Shown here piece by piece: positions 14,983 through 24,207 of a stretch of DNA of 53,351 bases. The DNA is from an uncultured Acidobacteriia bacterium (GTDB taxonomy: Bacteria; Acidobacteriota; Terriglobia; Bryobacterales; Bryobacteraceae), in contig CAIRSA010000432.1 in NCBI GenBank assembly GCA_903881085.1, positions 1-53,351 of the forward strand, in the 5' to 3' direction. How positions within the stretch are numbered: position 1 is the stretch's first letter; every line of letters begins with the position of its first letter. The notes under the pieces are model-generated. The model was not told the origin of the DNA and searched no databases. It saw nothing but the letters and a program-made list of their open reading frames with translations. The translations under genes were made by a program, and so were the position numbers.

Positions 14983-17343
14983 ATGCCCGAGCTGCTTTCG
15001 CCTGAACTACTGGAAAACATGAACGCCTATTGGCGTGCCGCAAACTATCTTTCCGTTGGCCAGATTTATCTGCTCGACAATCCGCTTCTCAAAGAACAGC
15101 TGACGCCGGCGCACATCAAGCCGCGGTTGCTAGGCCACTGGGGCACAACGCCTGGCCTCAATTTCATATACGTCCATCTAAATCGCATCATCAAGCAGAA
15201 CGACCTGAATGTCATCTATGTGACCGGCCCCGGCCATGGCGGACCTGGAATCGTCGCCAACGTTTATATGGAAGGAACCTACAGCGAGTATTACCCGGCA
15301 ATCTCACAAGACGAAGCGGGCATGCAACGGCTGTTTAAGCAGTTCTCATTCCCAGGAGGAATTCCAAGCCACGTTGCGCCGGAAACGCCGGGGTCCATCC
15401 ACGAAGGCGGAGAGCTGGGTTACTCGCTGCTCCATGCGTATGGCGCAGTGTTCGATAACCCCGATCTGATTGCCTGCTGCGTAGTGGGCGATGGCGAGGC
15501 AGAGACGGGTCCGCTCGCCACCAGTTGGCACTCCAACAAATTCATTAATCCGGCACGCGATGGCGCAGTGCTGCCGATCCTGCATTTGAACGGATACAAG
15601 ATCGCCAATCCCACCGTGTTGGCAAGAATCAGCGGCGAAGAGTTGGAGAGCCTCTTTGCCGGCTATGGCTACAAACCATACATCGTTGAAGGCCATGACC
15701 CCGAGGCCATGCACCAACTGATGGCCGCCACAATGGATACGGTGATGGCGGAGATCAAGGCGATCCAGACTACGGCTCGCAATGAGCCCAACGCCGAACG
15801 CCCGCGTTGGCCCATGATCATCCTGAGGTCGCCAAAAGGTTGGACCGGTCCGCAATTTGTCGATGGTCTCCCCGCGGAAGGTTCATGGCGCTCGCACCAG
15901 GTGCCACTCACACATCTGATCGACAATCCTGTGCATTTGCGAATTCTGGAAGATTGGCTGAAGAGCTATCATCCCGAGCAGCTTTTCGATGAGAACGGCA
16001 AACTCCGCGCGAGACTGGCCGCGCTCGCGCCCCAAGGCGACCGCCGCATGGGCGCCAATCCACACGCCAACGGCGGACAACTATTGAAGGATCTGCACCT
16101 GCCCGATTTCCGGACATATGCGGTCGATGTTCCGAAACCAGGTACGGTACTTGCCGAGTCCACGCGCAAGATGGGCGACATGCTTCGCGACGTTATGAAG
16201 CTGAACATGGAGGCTGCAAACTTTCGCATCGTCAGCCCTGACGAAGCCCGTTCCAACCGCTGGGACGCATTACTGGAAGTAACCAATCGCGAGTGGATGG
16301 CAAAAATCTACGCCACGGACGATTGCCTAAGCCAGGGCGGCCGTGTGATGGAAGTGCTCAGCGAGCACATGTGCCAGGGCTGGCTGGAAGGGTATCTGCT
16401 CACCGGGCGCCATGGTTTCTTTTCCTGTTACGAAGCCTTCATTCACATCATCGATTCCATGTTCAACCAGCACGCGAAATGGTTGAAAGTTTCGAAGGAA
16501 ATTCCCTGGCGGCGGCCCATTGCATCTTTGAACTACCTGCTGAGTTCGCATGTATGGAGGCAGGATCATAACGGTTTCAGCCACCAGGACCCCGGCTTTA
16601 TCGATTTCGTCATCAACAAGAAAGCCGGCATCATTCGCGTATACCTGCCGCCCGATGCCAACACTCTGCTATCGGTAACCGACCACTGTCTGCGCAGCCG
16701 CAATTACATCAACGTGATTGTTGCGGGCAAGCAACCTTCATTGCAGTACCTCGACATGGAATCGGCAGCGCGGCACTGCGCCGAGGGCATCGGCATCTGG
16801 GGATGGGCCAGCAACGATCAGGGTTGCGAGCCCGATGTGGTTATGGCTTGTGCCGGCGATGTGCCCACACTGGAAACGTTGGCCGCTGTTGACTTGCTGC
16901 GACAGCATCTTCCCGATCTGAAGATTCGCGTCGTCAACGTCGTCGACCTGATGACGCTTCAACCGAAGAGCGAACATCCACATGGTTTGACCGACGCGGA
17001 GTTCGATTCCATTTTCACTACGAATAAGCCGATCGTATTTGCTTATCACGGCTACCCCTGGCTTATCCATCGCCTCACCTACCGCCGCACCAACCACGAC
17101 AACATGCATGTGCGGGGTTACAAGGAAGAGGGCACCACGACGACCGCATTCGACATGACCGTGCTCAATGATCTCGACCGGTTTCATCTGGCTGGCGACG
17201 CGATCGACCGTGTTGCGCGGATTCGAAACTCCGCCGGCCACGTCAAACAGTTCCTGCGCGACAAGCTCGATGAGCATAAGCACTACATCGAGCGGGTTGG
17301 CGACGATATGCCGGAGATTCGCGATTGGAAGTGGCCGTATTAA
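14983..17343 (+). CDS. phosphoketolase (Xfp)
   Basis: The 786-residue thiamine-diphosphate enzyme splits xylulose 5-phosphate (and often fructose 6-phosphate) with phosphate into acetyl phosphate plus glyceraldehyde 3-phosphate or erythrose 4-phosphate. It shows the XFP N-terminal region (YWRAANYLSVGQIYLLDN), GHGGPG, HEGGELGYSL, the ThDP/Mg motif GDGEAETGPLA with SNKFIN, and a C-terminal domain with PDANTLL. Its length is normal for the family. A clear AAGGAG precedes ATG 14983, 3 bases after ackA. The 3' end overlaps the convergent permease gene by 3 bases. Confidence 0.95.
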   Translation: MPELLSPELLENMNAYWRAANYLSVGQIYLLDNPLLKEQLTPAHIKPRLLGHWGTTPGLNFIYVHLNRIIKQNDLNVIYVTGPGHGGPGIVANVYMEGTYSEYYPAISQDEAGMQRLFKQFSFPGGIPSHVAPETPGSIHEGGELGYSLLHAYGAVFDNPDLIACCVVGDGEAETGPLATSWHSNKFINPARDGAVLPILHLNGYKIANPTVLARISGEELESLFAGYGYKPYIVEGHDPEAMHQLMAATMDTVMAEIKAIQTTARNEPNAERPRWPMIILRSPKGWTGPQFVDGLPAEGSWRSHQVPLTHLIDNPVHLRILEDWLKSYHPEQLFDENGKLRARLAALAPQGDRRMGANPHANGGQLLKDLHLPDFRTYAVDVPKPGTVLAESTRKMGDMLRDVMKLNMEAANFRIVSPDEARSNRWDALLEVTNREWMAKIYATDDCLSQGGRVMEVLSEHMCQGWLEGYLLTGRHGFFSCYEAFIHIIDSMFNQHAKWLKVSKEIPWRRPIASLNYLLSSHVWRQDHNGFSHQDPGFIDFVINKKAGIIRVYLPPDANTLLSVTDHCLRSRNYINVIVAGKQPSLQYLDMESAARHCAEGIGIWGWASNDQGCEPDVVMACAGDVPTLETLAAVDLLRQHLPDLKIRVVNVVDLMTLQPKSEHPHGLTDAEFDSIFTTNKPIVFAYHGYPWLIHRLTYRRTNHDNMHVRGYKEEGTTTTAFDMTVLNDLDRFHLAGDAIDRVARIRNSAGHVKQFLRDKLDEHKHYIERVGDDMPEIRDWKWPY

Positions 17344-18446
17344 GTTGCGGCCACCTCCGAATCCAACCTGCTCTGTCTGATCTCAAACAAAGAGACCGCA
17401 ATCGCCATCGTTACCGGCCCTAGCACAAGTCCTGACGCGCCGAACGCCGCGAGCCCGCCAATTACTGAGAAAAAAGTCAGCAGCGTATGCAAGTGAAGTC
17501 TCGTGCCCACCAGCACGGGGCCAAGAAAGTTATCTACCGGGTGTACAACCACCAGACCCCAGGCAGTTAAAATGACCACCCGCTGCCAGTCGCCTTGAAA
17601 CGCGAGGACGACAGCCACGGGAACCCAGATGACGAATGCGCCAAGCACGGGCAACACAGATAGCAGTGCCATTACAAAGCCCCAAAATGCCGGTGCGGGC
17701 AACTCGAGCCACCAGAAAATCAATCCGCCCAAGCCACCTTGAATTGCCGAGACCAGCACCTTGCCATAGAGTGAAACGCGAATGGTTTCCGATATCCGCT
17801 TGAACAACTGTGCCGTTTCTTTCTCGCTCAGTGGAACCAGGCCTCGCAGCATTAGAAGAATGGATTCCTGATCGCGAAGAAAATAGAAAAGGACGACTAC
17901 CATGGTCACCATCTGTGTAATGGCCCATGCTGAGCCGCTGACGATGGAGGAGGTCAGACGGGACACCCATTGCATCATGCTGCGTGCCATTTGCTCTGCT
18001 TCTGCCGGTAAATCCAGCTTGAGATCGAGCCAGCGAAGCAACGGTCCCGCCACTGCGTTTCCCTGGAATGTGGCGCGTAGCGCTGCAAGATTCTGCTGGC
18101 TTGACAGAGCGTTGATTCCTTGAATCGCTTCCAGCACCAGGATTCGAAGAAGGAAGATGACGGGCACAACAATGGTCAGGCAAATCAGTGTGGTGGTAAG
18201 CAGTGCCGCGGCATTGCAGCCGTGGAACTTCTTTTCCAACCACTGGAAAACCGGATCGCCCAGCATGGCCAAGGCGAATCCAAAGGCAAGTGCGGGTATG
18301 AAGGGTTCAAGCAACAGCCAGCAGGAATAGCCGATGAGTATGCCGCCTATCCATAACAGGATTTTGCCTGGCTCAGCCGGCCCGTGCTGATTGTGGGGGA
18401 GCCCCACGGATAGCTCCTGCTCATGTGTTTGCATCATAGAAATCAT
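17340..18446 (-). CDS. AI-2E family (PerM-like) membrane transporter
   Basis: The protein of about 368 residues belongs to the AI-2 exporter/PerM family: paired N-terminal helices (ILLWIGGILIGYSCWLLLEPFIPALAFGFALAML), a central amphipathic region, and a C-terminal bundle (FWGFVMALLSVLPVLGAFVIWVP, then PVDNFLGPVLVGTRLHLH, the usual family signature near the end). Substrates vary, from signalling molecules to Na+/H+ exchange, and none can be assigned. The start is uncertain: ATG 18446 or 18437 fits the family; a frame to 18584 would run into the divergent ATPase gene. It is transcribed divergently from that ATPase, 40 bases away. Confidence 0.85.
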   Translation of the reverse strand: MISMMQTHEQELSVGLPHNQHGPAEPGKILLWIGGILIGYSCWLLLEPFIPALAFGFALAMLGDPVFQWLEKKFHGCNAAALLTTTLICLTIVVPVIFLLRILVLEAIQGINALSSQQNLAALRATFQGNAVAGPLLRWLDLKLDLPAEAEQMARSMMQWVSRLTSSIVSGSAWAITQMVTMVVVLFYFLRDQESILLMLRGLVPLSEKETAQLFKRISETIRVSLYGKVLVSAIQGGLGGLIFWWLELPAPAFWGFVMALLSVLPVLGAFVIWVPVAVVLAFQGDWQRVVILTAWGLVVVHPVDNFLGPVLVGTRLHLHTLLTFFSVIGGLAAFGASGLVLGPVTMAIAVSLFEIRQSRLDSEVAAT

Positions 18447-18486
18447 GCAAGCAATTGGATGGCCGACTAAGTGCATGTGAATCGGA

Positions 18487-21072
18487 ATGATCATCTCAAC
18501 ACCGGAACGTGACAGCACAGCCATTTTGAACGAAGCCGAACCGCCGGGACTCTCCGATGCCGAGGCAGCAACCTCCCTGGCCAAGCACGGTTACAACGAA
18601 CTTCCCACGGCCAAGCCTCGCTCCATCTTCCGAATCGTCTTCGAAGTGATTCGGGAACCTATGCTCCTGTTGCTGCTCGCGTGCGGCGGAACTTATCTTT
18701 TGCTTGGCAGCGCGGAAGAAGCGGTGATCCTGCTTGTTTTCGTATTCGTAGTGATCGGTATCACGCTTTACCAGGAGCGAAAGACGGAACGGGCCTTGGA
18801 AGCCCTGCGGGATCTATCGAGCCCGCGCGCGCTGGTCATTCGAGAAGGCGTTCGCAAGCGAATCGCAGGGCGCGAAGTTGTACCCGGCGACATTCTTGTC
18901 GTCGCTGAGGGGGATCGCATTCCAGCCGATGGGATTCTGTTGGCAGCGATGAATCTGACGATCGATGAATCCCTATTGACAGGGGAATCCGTTCCAGTTC
19001 GCAAGCAGGCCGCGGATAAATCAAGTGAGATGGAGCGCGCAGGTGGCGACGATTTGCCATCCGTGTTTTCAGGAACGCTGGTTGTGCGCGGCCATGGGTT
19101 GGCCATGGCAAAGGCGACTGGTTCTTCGACAGAGCTTGGAAAAATTGGAAAGTCGTTGCTTGAGGTGAAAGAAGAACCCACGCTGCTCCAGCGCGACACC
19201 AATCACATGGTGCGAGTTCTGGCGCTGGTCGGACTGGGATTGTGCATTCTATTGGTTGTGTTCTACGGCCTGAGTCGCGGCGACTGGCTGCGCGGATTTT
19301 TGGCCTCCCTCACTTTGGCGATGGCTATTCTGCCCGAGGAACTGCCTGTTGTCCTAACGGTGTTTCTTGCCCTGGGCGCTTGGCGCATTTCGCAGAAGCG
19401 CGTGCTGACTCGCCGCATGCCGGCAATCGAGATGTTGGGCGCAACCACGGCTCTGTGCGTGGACAAAACCGGGACGCTCACCATGAACCAAATGTCAGTG
19501 GCGCGGCTCTATGCAAAAGGGAAGTCCTACGATTTCAGGAAGCAGCCGGTGTCGGGTATTCCGGAGGAATTCCACGAGCTTCTGGAATTTGCGATTCTCG
19601 CCAGTCAGCCTGACCCCTTCGACCCGATGGACCGCGCTATCCGTAGCCTCGGCGATGAAGCGCTGCAGAAGACGGAGCACTTGCATGAGACCTGGAAGGT
19701 CGCCCGCGAATACCCGCTCTCAAAGAGCCTGCTGGCTATCTCAGAAGTGTGGAGCTCGCCCGATAACTCCCAGTTCGTGATTGCCAGTAAAGGCGCTTCT
19801 GAAGCCATCGCGGACCTCTGCCATTTGCCGGATTCCGAAGCAAAGCCTCTGAACGAAACCGTCGCGCAGTTTGCTGCGGAAGGGCTGCGTGTTTTGGGTG
19901 TGGCGAGGGCGGGGTTTACCAACCAGGCACTTCCTGAACAACAACATGATTTCGACTTTACGTTTTTAGGGTTGATCGCATTGGCCGATCCCGTTCGAGC
20001 CAGCGTCCCGCAGGCGATTCAGGAATGCCAGACGGCCGGCATCCGGGTCATCATGATTACCGGAGACTACCCCGGCACTGCACTTAGTATCGCCGGTCAA
20101 ATAGGGCTCCCAACCACGGAAGGCGCAATCACCGGACCTGACGTGGCAGCCATGGATGAGGAAGCGCTGCGCGCCCGCTTGAAGAAGGCCAACGTCTTTG
20201 CCCGCGCGGTGCCGGAACAAAAGCTGCAGTTGGTCAACGCCCTCAAAGCCAACGGCGAAATCGTTGCCATGACCGGCGACGGCGTGAACGACTCGCCCGC
20301 TTTGAAGGCCGCCCACATAGGCATTGCGATGGGCCAACGCGGAACCGATGTCGCCAGGGAGTCAGCCGATCTTGTTCTGCTGGATGACGACTTCGCATCG
20401 ATTGTACAAGCCGTGCGGCTTGGCCGGCGCATTTTCGACAACTTGAAGAAAGCCATGGCGTACATCTTTGCCATTCACGTTCCCATCGCCGGGCTCTCGC
20501 TGTTTGCCGTTCTGTTCCGCTGGCCGCCCATTCTGGAACCTGTCCACGTGGCGTTTCTTGAGTTGATTATCGATCCTGCCTGCTCGGTCGTATTCGAAGC
20601 AGAACCGGAAGAGGCAGACATCATGAATCGCCCGCCTCGTTCGGCAACCGCACATCTGTTCAACTCGCGGATGGTGGTAACCAGCTTGTTACAGGGGCTG
20701 GGAGTCCTGGTCATACTATTGATCATCTTTGCGGCTTCACTCCAGCGGGGGCAAGGCGAGGCTGACGCTCGTGCCCTGACATTTACCTCGCTGGTATTGT
20801 GCAATGTGGCTCTCATCGTGAGCAATCGTTCCTGGACGCAGCACTTTCTCACGATATTGAGAACGCCAAACGCAGCTATGTGGTGGGTGAGCAGCGGAGC
20901 TCTGCTGTTTCTCGGCCTTGTGTTGTATGTTCCGTTTCTCAAGAACCTATTTCACTTAAGCACATTGCATGCCGGCGATCTCGCGATTTGCGGTGCGGCG
21001 GGTTTGCTCAGCATCGCGTGGTTCGAGCTCTTGAAAGCCTTCCGAGCCAAAACGGAATCAAAGGAAAAATAA
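18487..21072 (+). CDS. P-type cation-transporting ATPase (P2-like)
   Basis: The 861-residue pump has the actuator motif TGESVP, phosphorylation site CVDKTGTLT (Asp326), ATP-binding KGASE, and hinge MTGDGVNDSPALKAA. There are about eight to ten membrane helices, with an N-terminal cation-ATPase domain (AEAATSLAKHGYNELP). Two ion-site motifs differ from Ca2+-ATPases: helix 4 has PEELP instead of PEGLP, and helix 6 has LIIDPACS instead of NLxTDG. The ion is therefore undefined. It starts 40 bases from the divergent AI-2E gene. Members of this subtype are often found in stress or low-oxygen gene clusters. Confidence 0.9.
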   Translation: MIISTPERDSTAILNEAEPPGLSDAEAATSLAKHGYNELPTAKPRSIFRIVFEVIREPMLLLLLACGGTYLLLGSAEEAVILLVFVFVVIGITLYQERKTERALEALRDLSSPRALVIREGVRKRIAGREVVPGDILVVAEGDRIPADGILLAAMNLTIDESLLTGESVPVRKQAADKSSEMERAGGDDLPSVFSGTLVVRGHGLAMAKATGSSTELGKIGKSLLEVKEEPTLLQRDTNHMVRVLALVGLGLCILLVVFYGLSRGDWLRGFLASLTLAMAILPEELPVVLTVFLALGAWRISQKRVLTRRMPAIEMLGATTALCVDKTGTLTMNQMSVARLYAKGKSYDFRKQPVSGIPEEFHELLEFAILASQPDPFDPMDRAIRSLGDEALQKTEHLHETWKVAREYPLSKSLLAISEVWSSPDNSQFVIASKGASEAIADLCHLPDSEAKPLNETVAQFAAEGLRVLGVARAGFTNQALPEQQHDFDFTFLGLIALADPVRASVPQAIQECQTAGIRVIMITGDYPGTALSIAGQIGLPTTEGAITGPDVAAMDEEALRARLKKANVFARAVPEQKLQLVNALKANGEIVAMTGDGVNDSPALKAAHIGIAMGQRGTDVARESADLVLLDDDFASIVQAVRLGRRIFDNLKKAMAYIFAIHVPIAGLSLFAVLFRWPPILEPVHVAFLELIIDPACSVVFEAEPEEADIMNRPPRSATAHLFNSRMVVTSLLQGLGVLVILLIIFAASLQRGQGEADARALTFTSLVLCNVALIVSNRSWTQHFLTILRTPNAAMWWVSSGALLFLGLVLYVPFLKNLFHLSTLHAGDLAICGAAGLLSIAWFELLKAFRAKTESKEK

Positions 21073-21111
21073 AAATGCGGTGGCATGAAGCTTTCCAGCA
21101 CATGCCACCGC
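21062..21111 (-). terminator. terminator of the minus-strand mla unit
   Basis: An 11-bp perfect stem (GCGGTGGCATG at 21077-21087 with CATGCCACCGC at 21101-21111, 13-base loop) is followed on the minus strand by a T-rich run (ATTTTTATTTTT, 21076-21065). It overlaps the end of the convergent ATPase gene and lies 24 bases beyond the stop at 21135. Confidence 0.8.
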
Positions 21112-21134
21112 CGACTTGATCAGAGGGAAGAAGT

Positions 21135-21515
21135 CTAGACTCTTTCGTTTGCCTTGCTAGCGGCAAAGTAGCCGATACATGCGGCCACCGATGCCGTCAG
21201 CACCATAAACGAGCCTGGATGCCGGCGAACCATTGTCCGCATGTCATGGATCATATCCGCGCCATCATGCTTGCCGATATACGACGAAGTAGAATCCAGC
21301 ATCTGTCCGGTGTCTTCGGCACATTGGCCGATGCCGGAAGCGGCCTGGCTTCCCGAGGACCTGACAGCGGTGGCAGCAGAATGCAGAGCGCCGGCTGTAT
21401 CGGCTCTGGCCTGATCCATTCTGGTTCCGGCCGAGCGGCCAAACTCTTCGGCGGCTGATTTTGCGGCGATGGCGGCCTCGCTGATGGACGCCACGGTTTC
21501 TTTCATAGTTGTCAT
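21135..21515 (-). CDS. YqjD/ElaB-like tail-anchored membrane protein
   Basis: The 126-residue protein has a long Ala/Ser-rich amphipathic helical region (about 1-90) and a single C-terminal membrane helix after a basic stretch (VRRHPGSFMVLTASVAACIG). This is the layout of the DUF883/YqjD/ElaB proteins, which bind stationary-phase ribosomes at the inner membrane in E. coli; direct homology is not certain. ATG 21515 is favoured by GGAG nine bases upstream. It is the last gene of the minus-strand unit and is followed by a strong terminator. Confidence 0.7.
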   Translation of the reverse strand: MTTMKETVASISEAAIAAKSAAEEFGRSAGTRMDQARADTAGALHSAATAVRSSGSQAASGIGQCAEDTGQMLDSTSSYIGKHDGADMIHDMRTMVRRHPGSFMVLTASVAACIGYFAASKANERV

Positions 21516-21615
21516 AGTATTTAACTCCAATTGTTAGTCAGTTGGGAACGTCAACATTGGCAGCGAGTAACCGCTCTGCCCAATGCATTGTAAAAGTTGC
21601 TTACCGGATGGGTTT

Positions 21616-21771
21616 CTAGTGAACGATCCCGGCCAGATACGCGATCATAAGGATGAGCAGAATGGTGCCCAGGCCGACGCCGGCGCCTCCCCCGTGGCCC
21701 CAGCGGTTATAGCCGTAGTAGCCTCCGCCACCTCCGAAAAGCAGTAACAAAACAATCAATAAAATGAGCAT
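21616..21771 (-). CDS. 51-residue Gly-rich small membrane protein
   Basis: This short frame encodes MLILLIVLLLLFGGGGGYYG, then a His/Gly-rich linker (NRWGHGGGAG) and a second hydrophobic helix (GLGTILLILMIAYLAG). Two helices around a Gly/Tyr/Trp loop resemble the DUF3309-type small proteins. A purine-rich AGAAAGAAG precedes the ATG. It lies 14 bases downstream of the 74-residue membrane protein gene, with a 100-base gap to the following gene, all in the same direction. Function is unknown; such proteins are often stress-induced. Confidence 0.65.
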   Translation of the reverse strand: MLILLIVLLLLFGGGGGYYGYNRWGHGGGAGVGLGTILLILMIAYLAGIVH

Positions 21772-21785
21772 GGTTTCTTCTTTCT

Positions 21786-22010
21786 CTAAACTGTGGACCT
21801 GGACTTGTTGCCGGTCACGACCAAGGCAATGCCGGCCATGACCGCGAGCGCGCCTGCGATCGGCGGAAGCGGTAAGGTGTGTGTCTTTTCGCGACTGACG
21901 TGAATCGGGCCTATGTCGGCTAGGCTTTCTTTGACGTTGTAAGTCAGGCCGCCATAAAGCAGCCCCAGCAATCCGGCGATGATAAGTACGATTCCAATAT
22001 TTCTGCTCAT
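21786..22010 (-). CDS. 74-residue membrane protein
   Basis: Two membrane helices (IGIVLIIAGLLGLLYGG at residues 5-21 and IAGALAVMAGIALVVTG near 50-67) flank a polar loop of about 28 residues (NVKESLADIGPIHVSREKTH). Small proteins with this loop pattern occur widely in Acidobacteria and Proteobacteria, but I cannot give a function. The gene lies 45 bases after the MCE gene in the minus-strand unit. Confidence 0.7.
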   Translation of the reverse strand: MSRNIGIVLIIAGLLGLLYGGLTYNVKESLADIGPIHVSREKTHTLPLPPIAGALAVMAGIALVVTGNKSRSTV

Positions 22011-22055
22011 GTTGGTAACTCCTGTTTCATCATTTACACTGCAGTTGGGTGGCCG

Positions 22056-23465
22056 TTACTTATAGAAGGAGACAATGGCAACTCCTTCCTTCATAACCGT
22101 GCCCACGGCCTTTTCCGCGCCCATGGAGATAACGCCCACGTAGTTCAGCTTCAAGTGGAAGCGGTCGACCACGTAAGTCTGCACGCGAACGGCACGCCGT
22201 CTGCCTAGCAGATACTGTTGCGAAGCGGTTCCCTCGCCCGCATATCCTTCAATCATCAAGGGGCCGTTACGCGGGTAGGTGAGGACATCGGTCATCGCCT
22301 CATCCAGTCTCAATTTGCCTTCGGCGCTGATCGACTCGACGCCCTTTGAGTCCTTGGTGAACAGATTTGCGCCCTCCATCCAGACGCGATGACGCTTGAA
22401 GCCTTTGCCGAACGATGACTTCGTGTAGTCAGATGACGTTATACCGCCGAGGTCGAAGAAGCCGCGTCTCTTGAAATAGCCACGAAATAGGAAATTGTGC
22501 TTCAGCGCCTCGGTGTCGTCGGAAAGGTCAGACATGGCTTCCTTGGCCCCGGCCAATGTCTGTTGCAGGTTTTCAGCAACTCCGCCTTCGCCGGAAGCCG
22601 ACTGGAACTTATCCACCGCATCCTTCACTTGCACGGTAATGTGCCGCATGTTCTCAATGGTCTTTTGAATCTCCGGAACGATGTCGCTGTCTTCCACCTT
22701 GGCGACGATCTTTTTGGTGCTGGCGGTGACGTCGCGAATATTTCCAATAACATCCTCCGTCTTATCCACACTTCGCCTGACACTCGCATACAGTTCATCG
22801 TCCTTGAATAGACCGCCCACAGTACCTTGGCCAGCCTGAACGCCGTCGATAATTTCGCGTAGATTCTCCGTTATCCTATCGGCCGAGGCCACAATGCTGT
22901 TGATATGCGGAGTGGCTTCCTTGATAAGGTGGTTGGCTGACTGCACCGTTCCTTTCACCTGCACCAGCACATCGAGAATTTCGTCCTTGATTCCGGCCAT
23001 CATGCCGTTCACCTGATGCACCACGCCGTTGATCTCATCCATCAAGTCGCCCCAGTCGAAGGGTTCCTTGGATTGAATCATGGAATCGTTTTGTGCAATT
23101 TGCGACGCATCCGTACCGGCATCGATCTGCAGGAACTTGTTCCCCAACAGACCGTCGGTTTGAATCGTCACGACGGAATCCCTACGGACGATTGGATGCA
23201 GTTTCTCGATGATGCGGAAATGGATGCGAAACTTGCCGTCGGGCGATCCTGGAACGTCGATACGCGTAACCGAGCCCGCGTCCATGCCAGCCACACGCAC
23301 CTTGCCACCATTCTGTATGCCGGTAATCTTTGAAAAATCGGCATAAACGTTGAATGATTTCGTGAATAGTTGATTGCTGTTGCCAATCAGGAACAGTCCT
23401 ACGCCAAACAACAGCAGACATGCTGCCACGAATATTCCGACGATCAGTTTCTTTGTGCCTTCCAT
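22056..23465 (-). CDS. MlaD-like MCE protein with OmpA-like C-terminus
   Basis: The 469-residue protein has an N-terminal membrane anchor (about 8-28), an MCE/MlaD domain (about 35-115; VRVAGMDAGSVTRIDV, TDGLLGNKFLQID), and a long helical region. The last 85 residues resemble the OmpA fold (MIEGYAGEGTASQQYLLGRRRAVRVQ in two adjoining parts). MCE proteins form rings or tubes passing phospholipids between membranes, driven by an MlaE/MlaF ABC unit, here encoded just upstream. The OmpA-like end could reach peptidoglycan or the outer membrane. ATG 23465 is preferred; GTG 23474 lies inside the ATPase gene. Confidence 0.85.
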   Translation of the reverse strand: MEGTKKLIVGIFVAACLLLFGVGLFLIGNSNQLFTKSFNVYADFSKITGIQNGGKVRVAGMDAGSVTRIDVPGSPDGKFRIHFRIIEKLHPIVRRDSVVTIQTDGLLGNKFLQIDAGTDASQIAQNDSMIQSKEPFDWGDLMDEINGVVHQVNGMMAGIKDEILDVLVQVKGTVQSANHLIKEATPHINSIVASADRITENLREIIDGVQAGQGTVGGLFKDDELYASVRRSVDKTEDVIGNIRDVTASTKKIVAKVEDSDIVPEIQKTIENMRHITVQVKDAVDKFQSASGEGGVAENLQQTLAGAKEAMSDLSDDTEALKHNFLFRGYFKRRGFFDLGGITSSDYTKSSFGKGFKRHRVWMEGANLFTKDSKGVESISAEGKLRLDEAMTDVLTYPRNGPLMIEGYAGEGTASQQYLLGRRRAVRVQTYVVDRFHLKLNYVGVISMGAEKAVGTVMKEGVAIVSFYK

Positions 23466-23466
23466 T

Positions 23467-24207
23467 TTATCCACCCTGTTTGGACTTCATGAAGTCCCGC
23501 ACCAATTGATGCTCACTCTGTTCCATTTCCTGTACCGTGCCGTGAGCCAGCAACTTGCCGTCATCAAGAAACCCCATCTGGTCTGCGAGCCGGCGGGCGC
23601 TTGGCATGTTGTGTGTCACGATGATCAGCGTGGCGTGATGATCGGTCTTGATTGCGATCAGCAACTCGTCGATCTCAGTCGATGTGATGGGATCAAGGCC
23701 CGCGCTGGGCTCGTCCACAAGCAGGATGGACGGCTCCATAGCCAACGCCCGCGCCAACCCGGCCCGCTTCCGCATCCCCCCGGACATTTCCGAAGGCATG
23801 CTGTCGAACTCCTTGCCAAGTCCGACTTTTTCCAAAATGCCTTTTACGATGTCGCGGATTTCGGAGTCTTTCTTTTGCGTGTTTCTGCGCAGAGGAAAGG
23901 CCACATTTTCCCCGACGGAGATGGAGTCAAACAGCGCCGCGCTTTGAAATAGAAACCCCATCTTTTTGCGCGTTGGCGCTAATGCGGCACTGTTCAAGGC
24001 GGTGATCTTCGTGCCATCGACCGTAATTTCGCCGGAGTCCGCTTTAAGAAGCCCGTCAATCAGCTTCAGGGTTACGCTCTTGCCGGTCCCGCTTCGTCCC
24101 AGAAGGACGAACGCCGTGCCAGCAGCGACCGTGAACGAGACATCCTTGAGCACGGACCGTGGGCCAAAGCTCTTGGATACGGATTCGAAAACGACGGCAT
24201 CGCTCAT
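23467..24207 (-). CDS. MlaF-like ABC transporter ATPase
   Basis: The 246-residue ATPase has Walker A GRSGTGKS, Q-loop GFLFQSAALFDS, signature MSGGMRKRAG and Walker B ILLVDEPSAGLDP; MSGGMRKR is typical of MlaF/Ttg2A. It powers lipid transport with the permease and MCE protein encoded on either side. It overlaps the permease gene by 4 bases, and its TAA lies one base before the MCE ATG. The final residues (SKQGG) are at the usual length. Confidence 0.93.
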   Translation of the reverse strand: MSDAVVFESVSKSFGPRSVLKDVSFTVAAGTAFVLLGRSGTGKSVTLKLIDGLLKADSGEITVDGTKITALNSAALAPTRKKMGFLFQSAALFDSISVGENVAFPLRRNTQKKDSEIRDIVKGILEKVGLGKEFDSMPSEMSGGMRKRAGLARALAMEPSILLVDEPSAGLDPITSTEIDELLIAIKTDHHATLIIVTHNMPSARRLADQMGFLDDGKLLAHGTVQEMEQSEHQLVRDFMKSKQGG

